DNA of 6,207 nucleotides from Candidatus Troglogloeales bacterium. GTDB taxonomy: Bacteria; Nitrospirota; Nitrospiria; SBBL01; SBBT01. Below the pieces are notes generated by a model. The model worked only from the letters and a program-made list of their open reading frames with translations. It ran no database searches and was not told the origin of the DNA. The position numbers and the translations under genes are program-made. The DNA lies in NCBI GenBank assembly GCA_005239595.1, contig SBBT01000155.1:1-6207 (forward strand). The letters are read 5' to 3'. Of this stretch, positions 1 to 5,598 are shown piece by piece. Within the stretch, counting starts at the first letter, position 1; the number at the start of each line of letters is the position of its first letter.

Positions 1-1
1 A

Positions 2-88
2 AACACGCCAATAGATTTCCTTAAGCGTGCGAATGGACGCACCGGGAGATTTTTAAATCGGATGACAGGTTCTTGCCGCATGTTTTGA
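2..88 (+). other. open frame entering from the left edge, possible 3' end of an upstream gene
   Basis: This frame is open from the window edge to a TGA at 86-88 and gives 28 residues, starting NTPIDFLKRANG and ending GSCRMF. The other two forward frames hit stops within the first 25 bases, so if a gene runs in from the left on this strand, this is its frame. The residues are basic and polar with no membrane segment. They do not resemble the hydrophobic C-terminus expected of LivM, the permease that often precedes livG. I do not recognise the protein. The stretch is short enough to be open by chance. Confidence 0.2.
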
Positions 89-90
89 GC

Positions 91-115
91 GGCCAGCCCC
101 CAGCCCGGCCAGCCC
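91..115. repeat. short GC-rich direct repeat (GGCCAGCCC)
   Basis: GGCCAGCCC occurs at 91-99 and again at 107-115, with a shortened copy, CCAGCCC, at 100-106 between them. The three units lie back to back in the non-coding region before livG. No function is evident. It may be simple-sequence drift in a spacer. Confidence 0.5.
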
Positions 116-122
116 GTTGAAA

Positions 123-149
123 TTGACAGGTATCCGCCGGATATGTTAT
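123..149 (+). promoter_or_regulatory. candidate sigma70-type promoter upstream of livG
   Basis: A perfect TTGACA lies at 123-128. Fifteen bases later, TGTTAT at 144-149 matches the TATAAT consensus at four of six positions. The spacer is shorter than the ideal 17, so this would be a weak or activator-dependent promoter. Transcription would start about 45 bases before the livG ATG. It is the only good -35-like hexamer I noticed in the 201-base leader, and it would drive livG and probably the whole downstream block. This is a motif match by eye only. Confidence 0.3.
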
Positions 150-151
150 CC
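131..151. promoter_or_regulatory. alternating TATCC/GGATA inverted repeats, possible operator
   Basis: The sequence reads TATCC, GCC, GGATA, TGT, TATCC. The central GGATA (139-143) is an exact reverse complement of both the left TATCC (131-135) and the right TATCC (147-151). This makes two overlapping dyads, each with a 3-base centre. The element overlaps the spacer and the proposed -10 of the candidate promoter, which is where a repressor would bind. The arms are only 5 bases long, so chance is possible. No regulator family is identified. Confidence 0.35.
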
Positions 152-164
152 CACTGCGCGTGGG
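150..164 (+). promoter_or_regulatory. short stem-loop in the livG leader (CCCAC / GTGGG)
   Basis: CCCAC at 150-154 pairs perfectly with GTGGG at 160-164 around a 5-base loop, TGCGC. A flanking T149-G165 wobble could extend the stem. There is no U-tract after it, so it does not look like an intrinsic terminator. It would sit near the 5' end of a transcript from the proposed promoter and could be part of the same operator cluster or a leader hairpin. Confidence 0.3.
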
Positions 165-201
165 GCCGTAAGATGGAAATTTAAGATAGAAATGACGGCT
201 G

Positions 202-990
202 ATGACACCACAGCTCTTTTTGAGAATAGAGGGCCTCACAAAGTCCTTCGGCGGATTGACGGCGCTGGAGGGGGTCACCTTATCGGTTGAGAGAGGCAAG
301 GTGGCCAGCCTCATCGGCCCCAACGGGGCGGGAAAGACCACCTTTTTTAACTGCCTGACGGGCGTTATCCCCCTCTCTTGTGGCGTTATCCAGTTTTGTG
401 GCGAGAATGTCGTCGGTCTCCCTTCGCACAAAATCGCCCGTCGGGGAATCGCCAGAACGTTTCAAAACATCCGGCTTTTTTCAGAGATGACGGTTCTGGA
501 GAATGTCATGGTCGGAAGATATGTGAAAAGCGCGCATCCTGCGGCGCGGACCATGATCGGGGCCCTGCTGCAAGACCGCGGTTTTATCGTGAAGGAAAAA
601 GCGATTCGAGAGGAGGCGGAAAGGCTTCTGGATTTTGTCGGATTGAAGGGGAAAAACCACTTCCCTTCGCGGAGCCTCGCTTATGGAGACCAGAGACGCC
701 TTGAGATCGCCCGCGCGCTTGCCTTAGAACCGATTCTCCTGCTTTTGGACGAGCCGGCCGCGGGAATGAATCCGCGGGAGACGGAGGCGCTGATGGAACT
801 CATCGGCCAGATACGCGACCGCGGGGTGACCCCCTTTTTGATTGAACACAATATGAAGGTGGTCATGGGCATCTCCGATCGGATTACGGTCCTGGATCAC
901 GGCGTCAAGATCGCGGAGGGGACGGCCCGTGAAATCAAAGAGAATGCCATGGTCATTGAGGCATACCTGGGAAAACAAGGTTCTGCTTGA
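202..990 (+). CDS. livG: branched-chain amino acid ABC transporter ATP-binding protein LivG
   Basis: A 262-residue cytosolic ATPase expected to drive a LivHM permease importing branched-chain or related amino acids. Visible motifs, in order: Walker A GPNGAGKTT (39-47), Q-loop TFQNIRLF with Q88, ABC signature SLAYGDQRRLEIARAL (158-173), Walker B LLLLDEP (179-185) with catalytic E184, and H-loop H216 in IEHNM. The LAYG version of the signature and the AAGMNP segment after Walker B are typical of LivG. The length is normal for the family. An in-frame TGA at 193-195 means the ATG at 202 is the first ATG available, and MTPQLFLRIEGLTKSFGG is a normal LivG start, although no strong Shine-Dalgarno is visible. 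It overlaps livF by one base. No permease gene is visible upstream, so the substrate (amino acids, or an amide as in related clusters) is inferred from family only. Confidence 0.9.
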   Translation: MTPQLFLRIEGLTKSFGGLTALEGVTLSVERGKVASLIGPNGAGKTTFFNCLTGVIPLSCGVIQFCGENVVGLPSHKIARRGIARTFQNIRLFSEMTVLENVMVGRYVKSAHPAARTMIGALLQDRGFIVKEKAIREEAERLLDFVGLKGKNHFPSRSLAYGDQRRLEIARALALEPILLLLDEPAAGMNPRETEALMELIGQIRDRGVTPFLIEHNMKVVMGISDRITVLDHGVKIAEGTAREIKENAMVIEAYLGKQGSA

Positions 991-1697
991 TGCTTTCATT
1001 AAGGGAGGTGTGTGTCTCTTATGGGCCCGTGGCGGTGCTAAAAGGCATCACCCTTAAAGTGGAAGAAGGGGAAGTGGTGACCCTGATCGGCGCCAACGGA
1101 GCTGGGAAGACAACGACCTTAATGGCCGTTTCAGGGATTGTCGGATGTCAATCGGGGACCATTACTTTTTGTGGAGAGGAACTTCGTGGCCTTCCGCCTC
1201 ACCGGATTGTTGAAAAAGGGATCTGTCACGTCCCGGAGGGGAGACGCATTTTCCCCAGGCTTTCCGTCTTGGAAAACTTGCAGATGGGGGCTTACCTCCA
1301 CCGGAACGCCCATAACACATCCGAGGCCGTAGATCATGTCTACTCCCTGTTTCCGATTCTTCAATCGCGGCGAGATCAATTGGGTGGAACGCTAAGCGGC
1401 GGAGAGCAGCAGATGTTGGCGATTGGGCGCGCATTGATGCTTAAGCCGAAACTTCTTATTTTGGATGAGCCCTCATTGGGACTATCCCCCTTAGTGGTGG
1501 AGAAGGTGTTTGAAATGATTCAAAAGGTTAGCAAAGAGGGGACGACCATCTTTCTCGTTGAGCAGAATGCGCGGTCGGCGCTCGCACTTGCCGACCGCGG
1601 ATATGTGATAGAAACCGGACAGATTGTCCTGTCGGATAGGGCCGACCGACTGATGGAAAACCGACAAGTGCAATCTGCCTACTTGGGAAGCGCATAG
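990..1697 (+). CDS. livF: branched-chain amino acid ABC transporter ATP-binding protein LivF
   Basis: The partner ATPase of LivG, 235 residues. Motifs: Walker A GANGAGKTT (34-42), the LivF-type segment VPEGRRIFPRLSVLENL (81-97) in which Glu occupies the usual Q-loop position, signature LSGGEQQ (135-141), Walker B LLILDEP (155-161) with E160, and LVEQNA (189-194), where Gln192 takes the usual H-loop His position. Both substitutions are normal in LivF and should not be read as inactivation. The stop of livG and this start share the A at 990 (TGATG), a classic coupling junction, with AAGG at 977-980 upstream. A TTG at 987 in the same frame would add one residue, but ATG is preferred. LivF and LivG are expected to form a heterodimer on the cytoplasmic face of the permease. 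Confidence 0.9.
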   Translation: MLSLREVCVSYGPVAVLKGITLKVEEGEVVTLIGANGAGKTTTLMAVSGIVGCQSGTITFCGEELRGLPPHRIVEKGICHVPEGRRIFPRLSVLENLQMGAYLHRNAHNTSEAVDHVYSLFPILQSRRDQLGGTLSGGEQQMLAIGRALMLKPKLLILDEPSLGLSPLVVEKVFEMIQKVSKEGTTIFLVEQNARSALALADRGYVIETGQIVLSDRADRLMENRQVQSAYLGSA

Positions 1698-1700
1698 GAG
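1696..1700 (+). promoter_or_regulatory. Shine-Dalgarno AGGAG deciding the gcvT start
   Basis: AGGAG starts inside the livF stop codon and lies 8 bases before the ATG at 1709. A GTG at 1700 is also in frame, but it overlaps this site and so cannot use it. This favours the ATG at 1709, which also gives the usual family N-terminus (TPLYEIHQQSGAK). Confidence 0.7.
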
Positions 1701-1708
1701 TGATCGCC

Positions 1709-2812
1709 ATGAACAAAACCCCCCTCTATGAAATACATCAACAATCAGGAGCGAAGATTGTTCCCTTCGCAGGATGGGAGATGCCACTTTCTTACTCCGG
1801 TGTGACCGACGAACATCATACGGTTCGATCGGCAGTCGGGCTCTTTGATGTAAGTCACATGGGTCGGTTCGATCTTTCCGGAAAAGGGGCAGAGAGATAT
1901 TTAGACCAGATCACGCCCGGTCCGATTCGCAAGCTCCAGCGGGGCGGTGCGCAGTATTCGATGCTGCTGAATAACCATGGCGGGATTATTGACGACATCT
2001 ACCTTTATAAAAAAGGGGTAGACCGTTTCTTGATCATCGTGAACGCCGCAAACCGCGAAAAGGATTTTAAATGGATGACCGATCACCTGCCGTCGACCGG
2101 GGTTCTTTTAAAGGACGTGAGTGAAGAGACGGCCCTCCTCGCGCTGCAGGGGCCGAAATCGTGGGATGTGCTGGTTCAGGTTATACCCTTTGGAAAGGAG
2201 GAGATTCCCATTAGGAATTTTATTGAAACCGAACTGGTTTCCCCTCGGGGCGCCAAGGCGTTGGTTACGCGGACCGGCTATACCGGAGAAAAAGGCTATG
2301 AACTGGTGGTTCCTTCCGGCGTGGCTGCGGCGGTCTGGCAGGCCCTGATGGAATCGGGGAAGGAAGCCAAAATTAAACCGATTGGATTGGGGGCGCGGGA
2401 CATCCTCCGTTTAGAAATGGGGTACCTGTTATATGGCCATGACATCAACGAGGAGACCACCCCGCTCTCCGCCGATCTTCGCCGTTTTATTGATTTTGAA
2501 AAGGAGTTTATCGGAAAAGAGGCACTGGCCCGCCAGTCGTCGGGAGGGATTGCTAAAAAGCTGATCGGTTTTGAGATCCTGACCGGCGGCATTCCCCGGG
2601 AAGGGCAGACCATCTATTCCGATCAAAGGGAGATCGGTACCGTTTCCTCGGGGAATTTCTCTCCGATGCTCAAAAAGGGGATCGGTATGGGCTATGTCGA
2701 TGCCCGTTACGCGGAGGAAGGGAGTGAGATTCTTGTGGATATCCGAGGGAAGGCCGCAGCGGCCGTGATTGTAAACAGGCCGTTCTATAAAAAGAAAAAT
2801 AGAGGGAAATAG
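1709..2812 (+). CDS. gcvT: glycine cleavage system T-protein (aminomethyltransferase)
   Basis: A 367-residue cytosolic enzyme that releases ammonia from the aminomethyl group on lipoyl-GcvH and passes the methylene to tetrahydrofolate. Family hallmarks in order: TPLYEIH (4-10), PFAGWEMPLSY (19-29), GLFDVSHMG (44-52), GGIIDDIYLY (91-100), whose second Asp (D96) fits the conserved catalytic/folate-contacting aspartate of T-proteins, RTGYTGEKGYEL (188-199), GLGARDILRLEMGYLLYGHDI (227-246), and the C-terminal GIPREGQ and GTVSSGNFSPMLKKGIGMGYVD blocks of the beta-barrel domain. The length is normal for a bacterial T-protein. It follows livF by 11 bases and precedes gcvPA by 4. Many organisms place gcvH directly after gcvT; here gcvPA follows instead. 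No glycine riboswitch can fit in the 11-base gap, so any such control would have to lie further upstream. Confidence 0.95.
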   Translation: MNKTPLYEIHQQSGAKIVPFAGWEMPLSYSGVTDEHHTVRSAVGLFDVSHMGRFDLSGKGAERYLDQITPGPIRKLQRGGAQYSMLLNNHGGIIDDIYLYKKGVDRFLIIVNAANREKDFKWMTDHLPSTGVLLKDVSEETALLALQGPKSWDVLVQVIPFGKEEIPIRNFIETELVSPRGAKALVTRTGYTGEKGYELVVPSGVAAAVWQALMESGKEAKIKPIGLGARDILRLEMGYLLYGHDINEETTPLSADLRRFIDFEKEFIGKEALARQSSGGIAKKLIGFEILTGGIPREGQTIYSDQREIGTVSSGNFSPMLKKGIGMGYVDARYAEEGSEILVDIRGKAAAAVIVNRPFYKKKNRGK

Positions 2813-2816
2813 CTTG

Positions 2817-4151
2817 ATGGAATATATTCCGAATACGGAAATTGAAGAAAAAGAGATGTTGACGGCGATCGGGGCTGCCTCCTTTGAGGCCCTCCTGGAT
2901 ATTCCGCAGGCACTTCGACTAAATCGGCCTCTGAATCTTGCTCCTCCGCTCTCGCAGATGGAGTTGAGGCGAACTTTAGAGGATATCAGCCGTGAAAACA
3001 GTGTCCTCCTCTCTTTTTTAGGGGGGGGGAGTTATGACCATTTTATCCCGAGCACCGTCGGCCACATCCTTTCACGTTCTGAATTTGCCACCGCCTATAC
3101 GCCCTATCAGGCGGAGCTGAGTCAGGGGGTGCTTCAGACCATCTATGAATACCAGACGATGATCTGTCAGTTGACCGGAATGGAAGTGGCGAACGCCTCT
3201 CTTTATGATGGTGCCTCCGCCCTGGCAGAAGCGGCCATGATGGCTGTGCGGATTTCCAAGAAAAACCAGATTGTCGTTTCGCGATCTGTGCATCCCCATT
3301 ACCGGCAGGTGTTAAAAACCTATTTTTCCGGATTTCTGTCCGTCCGTATCAAAGAGATCCCATTTTATGAGGGGAGGACATCCATCGGGCATTTAGATCG
3401 GATGATCGGGGATGATACCGCGGCCCTTCTCGTTCAGAACCCGAATTTCTTCGGACAGTTAGAGCCGATGGAGGAGATTGAATCGCTGGTGCACGCCAAG
3501 GGGGCCCTTCTGGTGATGGCCGTCGATCCGATTTCGTTGGGAATAGTTAAAACTCCTGGGGAATTCAAAGCGGACATTGCCGTAGGCGAGGGGCAGTCTA
3601 TGGGAAATTCCCAAAGTTTTGGCGGACCGTACGTCGGTTTTTTCGCTACCCGCCGCGATTTTATTCGGCAGATGCCGGGACGAATCGTTGGCAGAACCAC
3701 GGATGCGAAAGGACGGCCGGGGTTCTGTCTAACGCTGCAGACCCGGGAGCAGCATATACGAAGGGAGCGGGCCACGTCCAACATCTGTACCAACCAGGCA
3801 TTAAATGCCCTGGCCGCCGCCGTCTATCTTGCGACGTTGGGGAGACAAGGGCTTCGGGACGTTGCGACACTCTGCTTACAGCGGTCTCACTTGGCGTATA
3901 AAAAGATAACGGTGTTGGAAGGATGCAGCGCGCCGTTTAATGGCCCGTTCTTCAAGGAGTTTGTCGTCTGCCTTTCCGCTTCCGCCCCCCGCGTTCTAAA
4001 ACGGCTTAGACGGGAGGGTCTCCTGGCCGGGATCGATTTAGGGCTCTATTATCGAGAGCTGAAGAATCACCTCCTGATTTGTGTGACCGAGAAGCACCGC
4101 CTGGAAGATATCGACCGACTGGTTTCAGGTTTTAAAAAGGCCTGGAAATGA
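2817..4151 (+). CDS. gcvPA: glycine dehydrogenase (decarboxylating) subunit 1, P-protein alpha half
   Basis: A 444-residue N-terminal half of the two-subunit glycine decarboxylase. With GcvPB it forms the PLP enzyme that decarboxylates glycine and loads the aminomethyl group onto lipoyl-GcvH. Clear motifs: EYIPNTE (2-8), FLGGGSYDHFIP (67-78), AYTPYQAELSQGVLQTIYEYQ (93-113), SLYDGASALAEA (128-139), GEGQSMGNSQSFGGPYVGFFA (257-277), GRIVGRTTD (288-296) and LQTREQHIRRERATSNICTN (307-326). The length matches the family. The PLP-binding lysine is carried by the beta half, so its absence here is expected. ATG at 2817 is chosen because MEYIPNTE is the usual N-terminus; a TTG at 2814 would add one residue. 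AGAGGG at 2801-2806 is a plausible ribosome site. The stop overlaps the next gene by ATGA. A G9 tract encodes part of the FLGGG motif. Confidence 0.95.
   Translation: MEYIPNTEIEEKEMLTAIGAASFEALLDIPQALRLNRPLNLAPPLSQMELRRTLEDISRENSVLLSFLGGGSYDHFIPSTVGHILSRSEFATAYTPYQAELSQGVLQTIYEYQTMICQLTGMEVANASLYDGASALAEAAMMAVRISKKNQIVVSRSVHPHYRQVLKTYFSGFLSVRIKEIPFYEGRTSIGHLDRMIGDDTAALLVQNPNFFGQLEPMEEIESLVHAKGALLVMAVDPISLGIVKTPGEFKADIAVGEGQSMGNSQSFGGPYVGFFATRRDFIRQMPGRIVGRTTDAKGRPGFCLTLQTREQHIRRERATSNICTNQALNALAAAVYLATLGRQGLRDVATLCLQRSHLAYKKITVLEGCSAPFNGPFFKEFVVCLSASAPRVLKRLRREGLLAGIDLGLYYRELKNHLLICVTEKHRLEDIDRLVSGFKKAWK
3014..3029 (+). repeat. T6-A-G9 homopolymer tract inside gcvPA
   Basis: Six T (3014-3019), one A and nine consecutive G (3021-3029) encode the FLGGG part of a conserved gcvPA motif. 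The frame is intact as read. Such runs are prone to polymerase slippage and sequencing error. Nothing indicates that slippage is used here. Confidence 0.85.
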
Positions 4152-5044
4152 AGTTGGCACAAGAACCAGTGCATTCCTTCAATACGCGGTCTCTGGTATC
4201 GAAGATTACCGAAAAGCGGATTGCCTCCCATCTTAAAGCCCTAGAAGGGATAAAACACCCAATATCGGCTCCAGAGCGGTTGGCTGCCGGGGGGGAGTAT
4301 GTTCTTACGCATTTTAACGCGGCAGGCCTTCATCCCATGAGAGATAAGGTTAAAGGCGATTGTTTTAATGTCATCGGGCAATTGGGTAAAAAGGAGGAAA
4401 AACCGATCCTGGTGATTGGGGCCCATTACGATACGGTTCTTGAGTCTTTCGGTGCCGATGACAATGCGAGCGGGGTCGCGGCGCTTCTGGAGGTTGCCTA
4501 TGCCCTCTCCCCCCTGCAGGGGGATTTAACCGTGCAGTTTGTCGCCTTTACGTTGGAAGAGTCGGGCTTTGTCGGAAGTCGTCATTACGTGCGCCATATC
4601 CGACAAAATCGCATCCCTCTGTGGGGGGCGGTTATTTTAGAATGTGTGGGATATACCAATAGGACGCCCGGGTCACAAGAATCGCCTCCCGGGATTCCCC
4701 TCCCGGATCGAGGGGATTTCATTGGCCTGGTGGGGAACGCTCAGGCAGAGCCGATGCGAAAGGCCTATGAAGCGGCGGCATTGAACTTGAATCTTCCGTG
4801 CAGAACTCTTTTGGTGCCGGGAAGCGGCGAGGCATTTCCCGATACACGCCGCTCGGATCAGGTCCCTTTCTGGGATGAAGGCCTTCCCGCGGTCATGCTG
4901 ACCGACACTGCTAACTTCAGAAATCCGAATTATCATTGGGTATCCGATCGGATCGATACGCTCGACATTTCTTTTACAACACAGGTGGCAAGATCGGTGG
5001 CTGCGGCTGTCATTGATTTCGCCAACTTAAAACCCGTTCTCTAA
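4148..5044 (+). CDS. M28-family zinc aminopeptidase-like protein
   Basis: A 298-residue predicted co-catalytic zinc peptidase of family M28. Signature pieces in order: GAHYDT (91-96) with zinc ligand H93 and support D95; GADDNASGVAALLE (102-115) with bridging D105; LEESGFVGSRHY (136-147) with catalytic base E137 and ligand E138; ECVGY (165-169), where E165 sits at the fourth ligand position, usually Asp; and RSDQVPFWDEGLPAVMLTDTANFRNP (from 235) leading to NYHW with ligand H263. These ligand roles come from alignment by eye to known M28 enzymes. There is no signal peptide or membrane segment, so it is probably cytosolic, unlike many secreted M28 members. The start ATG overlaps the gcvPA stop (ATGA), indicating translational coupling. 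The substrate is unknown. A dipeptidase or aminopeptidase role that feeds amino acids, possibly glycine, to the neighbouring pathway is inference only. Confidence 0.85.
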   Translation: MKLAQEPVHSFNTRSLVSKITEKRIASHLKALEGIKHPISAPERLAAGGEYVLTHFNAAGLHPMRDKVKGDCFNVIGQLGKKEEKPILVIGAHYDTVLESFGADDNASGVAALLEVAYALSPLQGDLTVQFVAFTLEESGFVGSRHYVRHIRQNRIPLWGAVILECVGYTNRTPGSQESPPGIPLPDRGDFIGLVGNAQAEPMRKAYEAAALNLNLPCRTLLVPGSGEAFPDTRRSDQVPFWDEGLPAVMLTDTANFRNPNYHWVSDRIDTLDISFTTQVARSVAAAVIDFANLKPVL

Positions 5045-5074
5045 GGTAGGTGCGGGATACAAAGGCAAAAACGG

Positions 5075-5590
5075 ATGAAGCGGGAAATTTATAAGGGGAA
5101 GGTCGTTCATCTCTTTGTCGAGTCGGTGACGCTGCCCAATGCGACAACCATCGACATGGAAGTTGTCCGTCATCCGGGCGCGGCCGCCGTGGTTCCCCTC
5201 CTTGAAAACGGAAAGGTGGTTCTCATCCGGCAGTATCGGTATGCCACTGGGGGATATCTCTACGAGATCCCGGCCGGAAAACTGTCCGACGGGGAGCCCC
5301 CGGAGACCTGTGCCGTGCGGGAGACGGAAGAAGAAACCGGCTGGCACATCGGGCGGCTTGACAAGCTTACGACCATTTTTACCGCCCCTGGTTTTTGCGA
5401 CGAGCAGATTCATCTTTATTTGGGAACGAAATTAACCCGATCTCGGCAGCAGCTTGATCCCGATGAGGTTCTGGAAGTGGTCGAACTGCCGTTTGACGAT
5501 GCCATCCAGAAAATAGACGATCAGATCATCTGTGATGCGAAAAGCGTGGTGGCCTTACAGTTGGCGTATACCAGAAAAACCTTAAGCTAG
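5075..5590 (+). CDS. NUDIX hydrolase, ADP-ribose pyrophosphatase type
   Basis: A 171-residue enzyme expected to hydrolyse ADP-ribose to AMP and ribose-5-phosphate, or a related nucleoside diphosphate sugar, in the cytosol with Mg2+. The NUDIX box runs 68-90: G68, E74, R82-E83, E86-E87, G89, W90. The position after RE, normally aliphatic, is Thr84, a mild deviation. Two features favour the ADP-ribose subfamily (NudF-like): the YEIPAGK strand (63-69) just before the box, and PGFCDE (105-110), whose Pro is 15 residues after the box. N-terminal GKVVHLFVESVTLPN and HPGAAAVVPLL are also typical. The start ATG has AAAGG at 5061-5065 nine bases upstream. It lies 30 bases after the peptidase gene, the widest gap in the block, and 8 bases before gcvPB. 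Exact substrate is not proven; nudF would be the likely symbol. Confidence 0.85.
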   Translation: MKREIYKGKVVHLFVESVTLPNATTIDMEVVRHPGAAAVVPLLENGKVVLIRQYRYATGGYLYEIPAGKLSDGEPPETCAVRETEEETGWHIGRLDKLTTIFTAPGFCDEQIHLYLGTKLTRSRQQLDPDEVLEVVELPFDDAIQKIDDQIICDAKSVVALQLAYTRKTLS

Positions 5591-5594
5591 GAGG
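5589..5594 (+). promoter_or_regulatory. strong Shine-Dalgarno AGGAGG before the gcvPB TTG start
   Basis: A perfect AGGAGG begins inside the stop codon of the NUDIX gene and ends 4 bases before TTG at 5599. It supports TTG as a real start; the next in-frame ATG (5701) would remove conserved N-terminal residues. The spacing is a little short. Confidence 0.7.
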
Positions 5595-5598
5595 CAGT

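Noticed and set aside
48..59. AT-rich dyad GATTT-TT-AAATC, considered as a terminator or a regulator site.
   Set aside because: It has no GC-rich stem and no terminal U-tract, and lies inside a possible upstream frame. Too short to support a call.
21..431. A long open frame on the minus strand across the leader and the start of livG.
   Set aside because: It overlaps the Walker A coding region of livG antisense, has no recognisable motifs, and looks like a shadow of a G+C-rich gene.
676..720. LivG signature reads LAYGDQ, not LSGGQ.
   Set aside because: LAYG/LSYG signatures are typical of LivG proteins.
1550..1580. LivF has Gln in place of the H-loop His (LVEQN) and Glu at the Q-loop position.
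   Set aside because: Both are normal features of the LivF subfamily and do not suggest an inactive ATPase.
1698..1708. Possible glycine riboswitch before gcvT.
   Set aside because: Only 11 bases separate livF and gcvT. I also recognise no glycine riboswitch core in the 201-base leader.
985..2819. The same octamer, GCTTGATG, occurs at the livG-livF (985-992) and gcvT-gcvPA (2812-2819) junctions.
   Set aside because: It contains a start codon and a TTG in a tight junction, and the flanks differ. Two copies are easily coincidental.
4148..5590. Peptidase and NUDIX genes considered as a mobile insertion between gcvPA and gcvPB.
   Set aside because: No inverted or direct repeats, integrase or composition shift are visible at the borders, and the ATGA overlap and short gaps argue for an integrated operon.
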